In this document: positions 8,318 to 16,735 of the stretch, piece after piece | How positions within the stretch are numbered: the stretch's first letter is position 1 | Layout of the letters: each line of letters starts with the position of its first letter | Source of the DNA: Jatrophihabitans sp. GAS493 | GTDB lineage: Bacteria; Actinomycetota; Actinomycetes; Mycobacteriales; Jatrophihabitantaceae | DNA: 64,000 nt | Assembly: GCF_900230215.1 (NCBI RefSeq) | Contig: NZ_LT907982.1 | Span: 4,387,568 to 4,451,567, forward strand | Reading direction: 5' to 3' | Made by a program: the position numbers and the translations under genes | Notes under the pieces: generated by a model | What the model was told of the DNA's origin: nothing | The model's input: only the letters and a program-made list of their open reading frames with translations | Databases searched by the model: none

Positions 8318-9282
8318 CGCTGCCCCGCCAGCTCGACGATCGAGACCGATCGTTGCTGCTCCCGGTAGGCCGCGAGATCGACCTCGCCGGCGACGGGCGA
8401 GAGCACCGACGCGGCCGAGAGGGCGACAGCATCGACCACGAATCTAGGTGGTTCCGTGCCGCCTCCATCCAGGCTGGTCGCCAGATCCGTCGACCCGCCG
8501 GCCGCTCGACGATCGGCCAGCCCGATGGCCAACCCCGCGACCAGCGCGTCACCGGCGCCGGTCGGGTTGCCGCTCAGCGCATGGCCGGGACGCACGGACC
8601 AGGTCCGCGACGGTGACGCCGCGATCACCCCAACCGGACCGAGTGAGGCGACGACGACCGTACCGAAGGCGGCGGCGACGCGACCGGCGGCTCGCGGGGC
8701 ATCGGAATCGTCTGTCAGCAGCCGGAGTTCCTCGGCATTCGGCTTCACCATCGTCGGGACGGCGGCCAGCGCCGGGCGAAGACCGGGTTCGCTCGTGTCC
8801 ACCAGCACCGGGCGAGCGAGGTCGTGACAGCGCCCGACCAGCGTGGCGATGGCGGTCTCCGGCACACCGGCCGGCAGGGCGCCGCTGACCACCACCGCGT
8901 CGGCCCGCACGATCTCGGCCGACGCCACCCGAAGCAGTTCATCCCAGCAGTCGATCGACGCCGCCTCGGAGAATACCGTTGCATCTCCTAGTGATTCGTC
9001 GAAGACGGTGACCGTGCGGCGGGTGCCGCAGCTCGTTTCGACCAGTAGGGCCGGGATGTCGAGGTCGTCCAGATCGGCGGCGAACCGGGCCCCGTCCCCA
9101 CCCCCGATCGGCGCCACCACCTGCACGCCGGCACCCAGCTGCTGCAGGATTCGTGCCACGTTGATCGCCTTACCGCCGGGCCGCTGCGTCACCGCGGTAA
9201 CCCGGTTGGTGCCACCCGTCTGGAGCCGGGACACCCGATAGGTGACGTCCAGCGCCGGGCTCAAGCAGATGCAGAGGATCAT
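8314..9282 (-). CDS. PfkB-family hexose-phosphate kinase (1-phosphofructokinase/tagatose-6-phosphate kinase type)
   Basis: This 322-aa protein has the FruK/LacC layout: MILCICLSPALDVTY at the start, RPGGKAINVARILQQLG near residues 35-51 (sugar site), and GNPTGAGDALVAGLAIGLAD near residue 240 (anion hole and catalytic Asp). These enzymes phosphorylate fructose-1-P or tagatose-6-P at the remaining position with ATP. It sits between the SIS isomerase and the aldolase with four-base overlaps on both sides. In this context tagatose-6-phosphate (from galactosamine or GalNAc-type sugars) is the favoured substrate by analogy with Aga-type pathways. Confidence 0.87.
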   Translation of the reverse strand: MILCICLSPALDVTYRVSRLQTGGTNRVTAVTQRPGGKAINVARILQQLGAGVQVVAPIGGGDGARFAADLDDLDIPALLVETSCGTRRTVTVFDESLGDATVFSEAASIDCWDELLRVASAEIVRADAVVVSGALPAGVPETAIATLVGRCHDLARPVLVDTSEPGLRPALAAVPTMVKPNAEELRLLTDDSDAPRAAGRVAAAFGTVVVASLGPVGVIAASPSRTWSVRPGHALSGNPTGAGDALVAGLAIGLADRRAAGGSTDLATSLDGGGTEPPRFVVDAVALSAASVLSPVAGEVDLAAYREQQRSVSIVELAGQR

Positions 9283-10196
9283 GCCGTCCGATCAGCTTCG
9301 ACCAGCATGACCGACCGGGTGAGCTGCCGGGGCCGGTCCGGATCGAGGCCGGAGCGGCTGGCCAGCTGCAGGGCCAGCAGTTGAGCCCGGATGAGATCGA
9401 CCAGCGGGTCGAGGTCATCGTCCACCAGAAGCGCGCCGGTCACCCGGACATCGGCGCAGATTCCCTCGACCGGACGGCCGAGAATCCATACCACACGCCC
9501 GGGCTCGGCGATGGCGATCGGGCCGTGCCGGTACTCCATCTGCAGGTACGACTCGGTCCAGAGCTGGGCCGCTTCCCGTAACTTCAGTCCCGCTTCCAGC
9601 GCCAGACCGTAGGCCCAACCCTGTCCGAGAAAGGTGATCTGACTGGCCTCCGCGACGCCGGCCGGCAATGCCGATGCCCCATTGAGCACCCCGGTAGCCT
9701 CGGCGATCAACGCCTCGGCCGGCAATCCGAGGCCGCCCCGCAGCAGCATGAGAGCCGTCGTGGCAAAGAGCGTCTGCACCACCGACTCCTCATCGGCGAA
9801 GTCGAGCAGGATCGTCTCGTCGGCGGCCACGGCCACCGGCGAGTCCGGCAACGCGGTGATCACGGTTACCGGCACGGCGCTCACCTCGATGGCCCGCACC
9901 ACCTCGGTCGTCGTGCCGGAGCGGGAGATGGCGACGACCCGGTCATAGCTGCGCCCGGCGGGAAATTCGCTGGCCGCAAAGGGATCCGTCTCGCCGTGTC
10001 CCAGGCTCTCGCGGAGGCTGGCGTAGGCCGCGGCCATGAACCATGAGGTCCCACAGCCGATCACGGCGACCCGTTCGCCCGGCTGCGGTAGGCCGGCCAC
10101 CGTTCGGCCGAGCTCGTCGGCCCGTCGCCAGGACTCTGGTTGACGGCGAATCTCCCGTTCGATGTGGGAGATCGTCGCCTTCACTTCAGTGCTCAT
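9279..10196 (-). CDS. SIS-domain sugar-phosphate isomerase/deaminase (AgaS/GlmS isomerase-domain type)
   Basis: The 305-aa protein has two SIS domains. The first contains VAVIGCGTSWFMAAAY and VVAISRSGTTTEVV (phosphate-binding Ser/Thr loop, about residues 45-115); the second has FLGQGWAYGLALEAGLKLRE followed by ESYLQMEYRHGPIA (about 190-230). This arrangement is that of GlmS isomerase domains, AgaS and FrlB, which convert amino- or amine-linked sugar-6-phosphates to ketose- or hexose-phosphates. There is no glutaminase domain, so it is a catabolic enzyme. It would feed the kinase and aldolase encoded directly downstream. Confidence 0.87.
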   Translation of the reverse strand: MSTEVKATISHIEREIRRQPESWRRADELGRTVAGLPQPGERVAVIGCGTSWFMAAAYASLRESLGHGETDPFAASEFPAGRSYDRVVAISRSGTTTEVVRAIEVSAVPVTVITALPDSPVAVAADETILLDFADEESVVQTLFATTALMLLRGGLGLPAEALIAEATGVLNGASALPAGVAEASQITFLGQGWAYGLALEAGLKLREAAQLWTESYLQMEYRHGPIAIAEPGRVVWILGRPVEGICADVRVTGALLVDDDLDPLVDLIRAQLLALQLASRSGLDPDRPRQLTRSVMLVEADRTA

Positions 10197-10218
10197 CGGT
10201 CGTTGCTCATCGGTCGTT
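10191..10218. repeat. 14-bp tandem duplication across a stop/start junction
   Basis: GCTCATCGGTCGTT occurs twice back to back (10191-10204 and 10205-10218). One copy holds the start codon of the SIS gene (10194-10196) and the other the stop codon of the upstream kinase (10207-10209). It looks like a recent slippage duplication that set the present 10-base intergenic gap. Confidence 0.8.
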
Positions 10219-11193
10219 CAAACCCTTCTCGCTGATCAGTTCCTGACGATTCGGCTGGCCGGCGGTTCCGCCGACCGCGGCCACAGATCGCCCCCCGGCG
10301 TAGCCCGCCCGCTCCAGGCAGCTCGACAGGTCGAGGCCGTCGAGCCAGGAGTCAAGGAAGGCCGCATTGAAGCTGTCACCGGCCCCGGTGGTGTCAATAG
10401 CTGCAACGGGCACCGCGGGCACGCCTACCGTCTCGCCATCCGGTGCCACTGCAAACGCCCCGTCGCTACCGTTCTTCACGACCACCAGCGGGCCACGACG
10501 GGCCAGGCCGGCGGCGGCCAACCGGGGGTCGGGTTCGCGGCCCAGCGCCATTACCTCGCTGCGGTTGGGCAGCAGCAGGTCCAGGTGCGGCAGCAACGCA
10601 TCGATCTCCCACTGCCGGGCGGGATCGTCGTTGGTGTCGAGGGAGATGGTGAGGCCCCGGCCGCGCAGTTCGGCCAGCGCGTCGGGCAGTGACGCGACGA
10701 GCGTCGGCTGCAAGTAGAGCGAGGAGATGTGCACATGACCCAGCGCATCGGACGCCAGCGCATCGGAAGCCAACGCATCGGAAGCCAGCGCGGCGGCCGC
10801 GGCGAGCATCTCGGTCGCGGTGAGGCTGGCGATCGTGCCGGGCAGAGTCAGGATGGCCCGATCGTCTGGCCCGGAGAGGACCACGGTCAGCCCCGTCGGC
10901 TGGCCGGTCCGGCGCAGGACCGGCGAGATGTCGACGCCGGCGCCCACCAATCGCCGGCAGATCTCCTCGCCGTAGAGGTCAACGCCCACGGCACCGACCA
11001 GCGAGACGGGACGCTCGAGACGGGCCAGCCCGTGCGCAGTGATCGCGGCCGAACCACCGATGACCAGGCTTGCCTCGTCCAGAAGTTGCTCGCTCTGGCC
11101 GAAGCGCGGCACGACATCGCCGCGAAGAATGAGGTCCGGATTGATGTCGCCGACGACGAGCACGCGCGAGGCGTGGCCGGAGGCGGTATCCAT
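10207..11193 (-). CDS. PfkB-family sugar kinase (ribokinase-like)
   Basis: The 328-aa protein starts at MDTASGHASRVLVVGDINPDL; an in-frame ATG 60 bases further up would run into the divergent promoter. It has the ribokinase fold signatures VVGDINPDLIL, LVIGGSAAITAHGLARL (sugar-binding Gly region) and the catalytic DTTGAGDSFNAAFL near residue 255. It probably phosphorylates the free sugar released by the GH4 enzyme encoded divergently, giving the locus a second kinase. Around residues 136-152 the protein contains an in-frame Ala-Ser-Asp-Ala-Leu repeat encoded by a 15-bp tandem repeat, unusual in this fold. Confidence 0.87.
   Translation of the reverse strand: MDTASGHASRVLVVGDINPDLILRGDVVPRFGQSEQLLDEASLVIGGSAAITAHGLARLERPVSLVGAVGVDLYGEEICRRLVGAGVDISPVLRRTGQPTGLTVVLSGPDDRAILTLPGTIASLTATEMLAAAAALASDALASDALASDALGHVHISSLYLQPTLVASLPDALAELRGRGLTISLDTNDDPARQWEIDALLPHLDLLLPNRSEVMALGREPDPRLAAAGLARRGPLVVVKNGSDGAFAVAPDGETVGVPAVPVAAIDTTGAGDSFNAAFLDSWLDGLDLSSCLERAGYAGGRSVAAVGGTAGQPNRQELISEKGLNDR
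10741..10785. repeat. 15-bp in-frame tandem repeat inside the sugar kinase gene
   Basis: Three units of about CAGCGCATCGGAMGC (10741-10755, 10756-10770, 10771-10785) encode ASDAL repeats on the minus strand. The third differs by one base. As the unit is a multiple of three it keeps the frame. Confidence 0.85.
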
Positions 11194-11290
11194 GTTCACA
11201 TCATGACCGATCTGCGCAGCTTCTGTCCAGAACTGCGCATTGCTTCTGCTCACTCTTGCTCGTTTTTCTCAGGCGTGGGATTCTCGACCG
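11194..11290. promoter_or_regulatory. Divergent kinase/GH4 promoter region with 21-bp-spaced repeats
   Basis: Between the divergent kinase and glycosidase starts, CTGCGCA occurs at 11212-11218 and again at 11233-11239, exactly 21 bases (two helical turns) apart. Same-face direct repeats are what DeoR-family repressors commonly bind, and a DeoR gene lies 1.4 kb away. Operator function is inferred. Confidence 0.4.
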
Positions 11291-12607
11291 GTGACCACTG
11301 TCTGTTTCGTCGGGGCCGGCTCGGCCGAGTTCACCCGGCAACTGCTGCGTGACCTGCTCAGCTATGAAGATCTCACCGACGCCTCCGAGCTGACCCTCGT
11401 GATGCACGACATCGATCCCCGGCGCCTGCGCCTGGCAGAAGGGTTGGCCCGCATCGCCGTCGAGCGACACGGTCGCCCGGCCACCGTTCGGGTCGAGGCG
11501 GACCGGCGCCGCGCCCTGGCCGGAGCCGACTTCGTCATCAACGCGGTGAACATCGGCGGCCACGCCGCCACTGTCATCGACTTCGAGATTCCGGCACGGT
11601 ATGGCCTGCGGCAGACGATCGCCGACACGCTCGGCACCGGCGGAGTCTTCCGCGGGCTGCGCACCTTCGGCTTCCTGGACGAGCTGGCCAACGATATGCG
11701 GAGCGTCTGCCCCGAGGCCTGGCTGCTGAACTACACCAACCCGATGGCGATGAACATCCAGTATCTGTCGCTGAACCACCCCGATATCCGGGTGCTCGGC
11801 CTCTGCCATTCGGTGTACTGGACGGTGCACGACCTCTGCGAGCTGGTCGACGTACCACTTGAACAGGTGCAGTTCCACAGCGCCGGGGTGAACCATCAGG
11901 CCTGGATCCTGCGCTGGGAACACGAGGGCAGGAGCCTCTATCCGCTGCTCGACGAGCGCATCGCGTCTGACCCACAACTGCGGCGCCGGGTGCGGGTCGA
12001 CATGTATCGGCGGCTCGGCTACTACCCCACCGAGACCAGCGAGCACTCCAGCGAGTATGTCCCCTGGTACCTGCACGACCCAGCCGAGATCGAACGCTTA
12101 CGCATCCCGGTCGGTGACTACCTGCAGATCAGCCAGAGCAATGTCGACGACATCGAGCGGCTGATCCCCCAGGTCGAGGCCGGACACTACAGCGAGCCCG
12201 AGGAGGAGGCCGCGGAGTACGCGCCGCAGGTCATCCACAGCCTGGTCACCGGCGCGCGTCGAATCATTCAGGTGAACGTCGCCAATGCCGGGCTGATCCC
12301 GAATCTCCCGGCCGGATCGGCCGTCGAAGTGCCTTGCCTCCTCGACGGCACGGGGGTACACCCGCAGACGGTCGAGGCCTTGCCGCCGCAGTGCGCGGCG
12401 CTGAACCAGCACTTCACCTCCGTCGTCGACCTCACCGTGCGGGCCGCCAGCGAGGCGCGTCCGGAGTTCGTCCGGCAGGCCCTGATGTGCGATCCGAACA
12501 CCGCGGCGACAATGTCGGTCGACAGCATCTGGCGGATGGCCGACGAGATGGTTACCGCCCACTCGGCGCTGCTGCCCGAGTCACTGCGTGCCCGGCTACT
12601 CGACTAG
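11291..12607 (+). CDS. Glycoside hydrolase family 4 (alpha-galactosidase/6-phospho-glycosidase type)
   Basis: From the GTG at 11291 the protein is 438 aa and begins VTTVCFVGAGSAEFT, the NAD-binding start typical of GH4; the open frame 17 codons upstream does not look like part of the protein. Other GH4 features are LVMHDIDPRRL, the ADFVINAVNIGG segment, LLNYTNPMAM, LGLCHSVYW (Cys and His that bind Mn) and VNHQAWIL. GH4 enzymes hydrolyse glycosides through an NAD- and metal-dependent oxidation-elimination mechanism. The CHSV metal site is that of the MelA alpha-galactosidase and alpha-glucosidase branches. The enzyme lacks a signal peptide, so it acts on a sugar imported by the nearby ABC transporter. 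Confidence 0.9.
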   Translation: MTTVCFVGAGSAEFTRQLLRDLLSYEDLTDASELTLVMHDIDPRRLRLAEGLARIAVERHGRPATVRVEADRRRALAGADFVINAVNIGGHAATVIDFEIPARYGLRQTIADTLGTGGVFRGLRTFGFLDELANDMRSVCPEAWLLNYTNPMAMNIQYLSLNHPDIRVLGLCHSVYWTVHDLCELVDVPLEQVQFHSAGVNHQAWILRWEHEGRSLYPLLDERIASDPQLRRRVRVDMYRRLGYYPTETSEHSSEYVPWYLHDPAEIERLRIPVGDYLQISQSNVDDIERLIPQVEAGHYSEPEEEAAEYAPQVIHSLVTGARRIIQVNVANAGLIPNLPAGSAVEVPCLLDGTGVHPQTVEALPPQCAALNQHFTSVVDLTVRAASEARPEFVRQALMCDPNTAATMSVDSIWRMADEMVTAHSALLPESLRARLLD

Positions 12608-12621
12608 CGAGCCGACGGTCC

Positions 12622-13392
12622 TCAGCTCACCTCGACGACGTGCACCTGGGGGCCGGACCGCCTTAGTTCCTCGAGGTCTTTGGCCGACGCGCCGGAGTCG
12701 GTGACGATGTCCGACGCGGTGGCGATATCGGCGATCCGGGCGAAGCTGCGCTTTCCGATCTTGCTCGAGTCGGCTACCACGATCACCCGCTCGGCGGCGT
12801 TGACCAATGCGCGGTTGGTGTGCGCCTCGACCTCGTGATGGGTGGTGAAGCCGGCGCCGGCGCTCACGCCGTCCACCCCGATGATGGCGATGTCGAGGTT
12901 GATGTTGGCCAGCGTCATCTCAGCCAGCGGCCCGACCAGCTCATAGGACTCCGTCCGGGCGCTCCCGCCACAGACCACCAGCTCGATGTTGGCCCGCACC
13001 GCGAGTTCGGAGGCGATATTGAGGGCGTTGGTGACTACTCGCAGACCGGTCCTTGAGGCCAGGGCGCGGCCGACCTCGGTCGTCGTCGAGCCGCCGTTGA
13101 GTCCGACCGAGGTGACGTCGGCCGGGATCAGCGCGACCGCGGCTTCGGCGATGGCACGCTTCTCGGCGTAGTGCTGACCGCCGCGATAGCGCATCGGCAG
13201 CTCGTAGAGCACCCCGGAGGCGACCGCCCCGCCATGCGTGCGAGTGAGCAATTTCTGCTGTTCCAGCAGGTGCAGATCACGGCGCACCGAGGCGGCCGAG
13301 ACGTTCAGCTGGGTCGACAAGCCGACGACACCGACGGATCCGTGCTCGTTCAGCTCATGCAGGATCAACCCGAGTCTGTCTTCTTGGCGCAT
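12622..13392 (-). CDS. DeoR-family transcriptional repressor
   Basis: The 256-aa protein starts MRQEDRLGLILHELNEHGSV, with the DeoR helix-turn-helix at about residues 20-55 (LSTQLNVSAASVRRDLHLLE) and the LTRTHGGAV connector. The rest is a DeoRC sugar-phosphate sensor: GLNGGSTTTEVGRAL, VVTNALNIASEL and VVADSSKIGKRSFARI. The reading frame extends upstream but into the divergent binding-protein gene, so this start is chosen. Such repressors release DNA on binding a phosphorylated sugar, here perhaps the tagatose-type phosphate. It lies between GH4 and the ABC operon and probably controls the whole locus. Confidence 0.9.
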   Translation of the reverse strand: MRQEDRLGLILHELNEHGSVGVVGLSTQLNVSAASVRRDLHLLEQQKLLTRTHGGAVASGVLYELPMRYRGGQHYAEKRAIAEAAVALIPADVTSVGLNGGSTTTEVGRALASRTGLRVVTNALNIASELAVRANIELVVCGGSARTESYELVGPLAEMTLANINLDIAIIGVDGVSAGAGFTTHHEVEAHTNRALVNAAERVIVVADSSKIGKRSFARIADIATASDIVTDSGASAKDLEELRRSGPQVHVVEVS

Positions 13393-13519
13393 AACGTGCA
13401 CATTACGCGCACATGAAGGACGCAGAAGGGTTGACCGCCGCGGAAACTGCGTGCAAAACTGATCATCAGAAACGATTGATTGTGCTCGAATGTCCCTCGA
13501 TGCCATCCAGGAGTTCATC
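13393..13519. promoter_or_regulatory. Divergent deoR/ABC transporter promoter region
   Basis: This 127-base region holds GTGCACATTACGCGCAC (palindromic GTGC...GCAC ends) next to the deoR start, a TTGACC that could be a -35 box at about 13430, CTGATCATCAG (arms CTGAT/ATCAG around one base), and an AGGAG ribosome site six bases before the binding-protein ATG. These are plausible operator parts for DeoR; none is proven. Confidence 0.4.
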
Positions 13520-14824
13520 ATGACCCGAGCCCGCCGGAGCAATCTCCGAAGTGTTGTGGCGGGCGCGACCGTCACGCTCGTAGCCGTCGGCGCTCTGGTC
13601 GCCTGCAGTAGCAGCGGAGGCGGCGGGGCCTCGTCGGGCGGAACCACCATCACCCTGACCCATGGCTACACCGACGCCGAGGCCACCGAGCTGACCGCAT
13701 TGGCCAAACAGTGGAACACCGCGAACCCGGACGCCAAGGTCGTTCTGGCCTTCAACGGCGGCAACGACAGTGCCCTGCAGAAGACGGTGGCCGGATTCGC
13801 TGCCGGCAACTACCCGGACATCGCCTACGAATACGGCTCGTCGAGCGCGCAGCTGGCCACCCAGCCGAAACTGGTCGACCTGACCGAGAAGGTGAAGGCG
13901 AGCGGCTTCAACTGGGACGACTTCTACCCCTCCGAACAGCAGGCGGCCAGCGTCAACGGCAAGGTAGTCGGCATTCCGGCCTTGGTCGACAATCTGAGCC
14001 TGGTCTACAACAAGAAACTCTTCACAGCGGCCGGATTGGCACCGCCGACCAACGACTGGACCTGGCAGGACTTCCGCACCGCCGCGGCGAAACTCACCAA
14101 CGCCGGGCAGCACCAATACGGCTGGAGCTACGTAAACGACGGCAGTGAGGACACGGTCTGGCGCTACCTGGCCATGCTCTGGCAGGCCGGCGGTGACCTG
14201 CTCACCTCCGACAACAGCAAGCCCGCCTTCGACTCCCCCGCGGGCCTGGCCGCCCTGCAGCAACTGCACGACATGGCGGTCACCGACAAGTCCGTCTACC
14301 TAGACACCGGGAACCAGAACTACCTGAACCTCTTCAACGGCGGCAAGATCGCGATGCTCTGGACCGGGCCTTGGGACCTCTCCAGCATCAACAGCGACGT
14401 GCAGTACGGCGTCGCCTACCTCCCGTCCGACAACGGCGATCACGAGACGATCTCCGGCCCCGACCTCTATATGCTCTTCGACCGCTCGGCGGCCCGCACC
14501 GACACCGCGGTCAAGTTCATCACCTGGCTGACCTCGCCGACCATCCATCTACAGTTCGCCACCGCGACCGGCGACCTGCCGGTGCGCAAGTCGGAGACGA
14601 CGCTGCCCGGCTACAAGACGTTCCTGACCAAGTACCCGGCCGAGCAGGTCTTCGTCGACAACCTGGACAACGTCAAGCACGTCCGTCCGAACATCCCGCA
14701 GTACGCGCAGGTCTCCACCGCGGTGGGACAGATGGTGCAGTCGGTCCTCCTCGGTCAGGCCACCCCGGAGGCCGCGATCAAGTCGGGGGCCAGCGCGGTG
14801 ACGGCGGCCCTGGCCGGATCGTGA
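13520..14824 (+). CDS. ABC transporter sugar-binding lipoprotein
   Basis: The 434-aa protein starts at MTRARRSNLRS after an AGGAG site. It has a lipoprotein signal with the lipobox LVAC followed by SSSGGGGASSGG, so the mature protein is anchored to the membrane at about Cys29. The rest fits family 1 (CUT1) extracellular solute-binding proteins: ITLTHGYTDAEA, NGGNDSALQKTVAGFAAGNYPDI, GIPALVDNLSLVYNKKLF and IAMLWTGPWDLSSI. It captures an oligosaccharide or glycoside outside the cell and hands it to the two permeases encoded immediately downstream. Confidence 0.93.
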   Translation: MTRARRSNLRSVVAGATVTLVAVGALVACSSSGGGGASSGGTTITLTHGYTDAEATELTALAKQWNTANPDAKVVLAFNGGNDSALQKTVAGFAAGNYPDIAYEYGSSSAQLATQPKLVDLTEKVKASGFNWDDFYPSEQQAASVNGKVVGIPALVDNLSLVYNKKLFTAAGLAPPTNDWTWQDFRTAAAKLTNAGQHQYGWSYVNDGSEDTVWRYLAMLWQAGGDLLTSDNSKPAFDSPAGLAALQQLHDMAVTDKSVYLDTGNQNYLNLFNGGKIAMLWTGPWDLSSINSDVQYGVAYLPSDNGDHETISGPDLYMLFDRSAARTDTAVKFITWLTSPTIHLQFATATGDLPVRKSETTLPGYKTFLTKYPAEQVFVDNLDNVKHVRPNIPQYAQVSTAVGQMVQSVLLGQATPEAAIKSGASAVTAALAGS

Positions 14825-15819
14825 CCCAGCAGGTTGTGGCTGCCAAGGCACGGACCCGGCGCCCGGCCACGATCCTGCCGCGGAATCAGCAAGAATCGGG
14901 CAAGCGGGTGCGCCGGAGCCGTCTGCGGGGCGGCCGACGGACAGGGCGCCGGGGCGACGCGCTGATCGGCTGGACGATGATCGCCCCGAGCGTGCTGCTC
15001 ATCGGGATCTTCGGGCTGATCCCGGTGATCTGGTCGTTCGCCCTCTCATTTCAGAAGAACGACCTACAGACGCCCGGTCAGTGGATCGGCTTCAAGAATT
15101 ACCGAAAACTGGTGCATGATCCAGTCTTCGTTGACTCGATCCGGCACACGATCGTCTACACGCTGCTCTTCGTGCCGATCACCCTGGTGCTGTCGCTGCT
15201 GGTCGCCGCGGCGCTGAACCGCCGGATCCGTGGCATGACGGTCTACCGGCTCGCCGTCTTCATCCCGGTGGTCACCTCCACCATCGCCACCGGCGTAATC
15301 TTCACCTGGCTGATGGATCCGAACTTCGGCCTTATAAACGTGGTGCTTCACAAGCTTCATCTGCCGACGTTCGGCTTCTTCGCCGACCCCAACCAGGCGC
15401 TCTACTCGATCGTGATCATGACCGTCTGGGGCTGGGTCGGTTTCGGGGCGCTTATCTTCCTGGCCGGTCTGCAGAGCATTCCGCAGGACCTGGTGGAGGC
15501 GGCGCAGATCGACGGTTGCTCGAAGCGCGGCGCCTTCTGGCGGATTCAGGTTCCACTGATGCGCCCGGTCAGCGGGTTCCTGCTGGTCTGGCTGACGATC
15601 AATGCGCTGCAACTCTTCGACGAGGTCTACGCCACCACCAAGGGCGGACCGCTGCAGTCGACGATGGTCGTCGTGTATTACCTGTACACCCAGGCCTTCC
15701 AGTATTTCCATGCCGGCTATGCGGCGGCGATCGCCGTGCTGCTCTTCCTGGCGATCATCGTCATCTCCGTCATTCAGTTGCGAATCACTCGTGATCCGCT
15801 GACTGCGGGCGAGCAATGA
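14821..15819 (+). CDS. ABC sugar permease, MalF/UgpA type
   Basis: The protein is 332 aa from the GTG at 14821, which overlaps the previous stop (GTGA). After a basic, about 45-residue N-terminal extension there are about six membrane segments, beginning at GWTMIAPSVLLIGIFGLIPVIW. The cytoplasmic EAA loop reads VEAAQIDGCSKRGAFWRIQVP, close to the EAAxxDGA-x8-G consensus that docks the ATPase. It is CUT1-type. The long Arg-rich N-terminus is unusual, and a later start inside it is possible. Confidence 0.9.
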   Translation: MTQQVVAAKARTRRPATILPRNQQESGKRVRRSRLRGGRRTGRRGDALIGWTMIAPSVLLIGIFGLIPVIWSFALSFQKNDLQTPGQWIGFKNYRKLVHDPVFVDSIRHTIVYTLLFVPITLVLSLLVAAALNRRIRGMTVYRLAVFIPVVTSTIATGVIFTWLMDPNFGLINVVLHKLHLPTFGFFADPNQALYSIVIMTVWGWVGFGALIFLAGLQSIPQDLVEAAQIDGCSKRGAFWRIQVPLMRPVSGFLLVWLTINALQLFDEVYATTKGGPLQSTMVVVYYLYTQAFQYFHAGYAAAIAVLLFLAIIVISVIQLRITRDPLTAGEQ

Positions 15820-16664
15820 CGGCTACTGCAGAAGGGGTGCAGGTCCGCCGCCGATGGTTGCGCCGCCCGTCCGGGTGGCATCTCGTACTTATCCCGCTGG
15901 CCGTGCTGATGGCCATGCCACTGATCTGGATGCTGATCACCAGCCTCTCGTCGCTGGCCGACACCCATCGCTACCCGCCGAGCTTGCCGTCGACGCTGCA
16001 TTGGGAGAACTACCGCACGGCCTGGACCGATTCGCCCTTCGCCCGCTGGATGTGGAACAGCACGATCGTGTCGATGACCTGCGTCGTGAGCAACCTGGTG
16101 CTCTGCAGCCTGGCCGGATACGCCTTTGCCCGGCTGCGGTTTCCCGGTCAGCGGATCGTCTTCCTCGCCATCCTCACCACGCTCATGGTGCCGTTTCAAG
16201 TGGTGATGATCCCGACACTGATCATCATCAAGCACCTCGGGCTGGTCGACACGCTACCGGCCCTGATCGTCCCCAACCTCGTTACCCCGTTCGGCATCTA
16301 CCTGCTCAGGCAGTTCTTCCTGTCGCTACCAGTCGAGCTTGAGGAGGCCGCCCTCATCGACGGCGCCGGGCGGGTGCGGATCCTCTTCAGCATCCTGCTG
16401 CCGCTGATGGGGCCGCCATTGAGCACAGTCGCGGTGCTCACTTTCCTGTCGGTCTGGAACGATTTCCTGTGGCCCCTGGTCGCCACCCTGTCGCCGGACA
16501 AGATGACCGTTCAACTCGGGCTGGCCACGTTCCAGAGCGCGCACTTCACCAACTGGCCGGTACTCATGGCCGGAACGGTGATGAGCCAACTACCGGTGCT
16601 CATTCTCTTCGTCGTCGGACAGCGATTCTTCGTCAGCTCGATCGCCACCACCGGCATCAAGTAG
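15816..16664 (+). CDS. ABC sugar permease, MalG/UgpE type
   Basis: The 282-aa protein starts by ATGA overlap with the first permease. It has six predicted membrane segments and the EAA loop LEEAALIDGAGRVRILFSI, followed by LPLMGPPLSTVAVLTFLSVWNDFLWPL, which is characteristic of the MalG half. No ATPase gene follows. In many actinobacteria a shared MsiK-type ATPase encoded elsewhere energises several such CUT1 transporters, and that is the likely case here. Confidence 0.92.
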   Translation: MTATAEGVQVRRRWLRRPSGWHLVLIPLAVLMAMPLIWMLITSLSSLADTHRYPPSLPSTLHWENYRTAWTDSPFARWMWNSTIVSMTCVVSNLVLCSLAGYAFARLRFPGQRIVFLAILTTLMVPFQVVMIPTLIIIKHLGLVDTLPALIVPNLVTPFGIYLLRQFFLSLPVELEEAALIDGAGRVRILFSILLPLMGPPLSTVAVLTFLSVWNDFLWPLVATLSPDKMTVQLGLATFQSAHFTNWPVLMAGTVMSQLPVLILFVVGQRFFVSSIATTGIK

Positions 16665-16698
16665 CACACCCGACGACGCGCCGACACGCAGGCTGGTC

Positions 16699-16735
16699 TT
16701 GACTGATTCAAGATTAGGCGACGATACTCGGGGTT
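16699..16735 (+). promoter_or_regulatory. furA-katG promoter with probable FurA operator
   Basis: TTGACT at 16699-16704 and GATACT at 16723-16728 form a -35/-10 pair with an 18-base spacer. The AT-rich stretch between them (GATTCAAGATTAG) occupies the position of the FurA box in mycobacterial furA promoters. The -10 lies only seven bases before the GTG start, so the transcript would begin at or next to the start codon (leaderless), as known for mycobacterial furA. Confidence 0.65.

Noticed and set aside
13393-13653. Longer start for the DeoR regulator
   Set aside because: The extra residues overlap the divergent ABC promoter and binding-protein gene and do not resemble the family.
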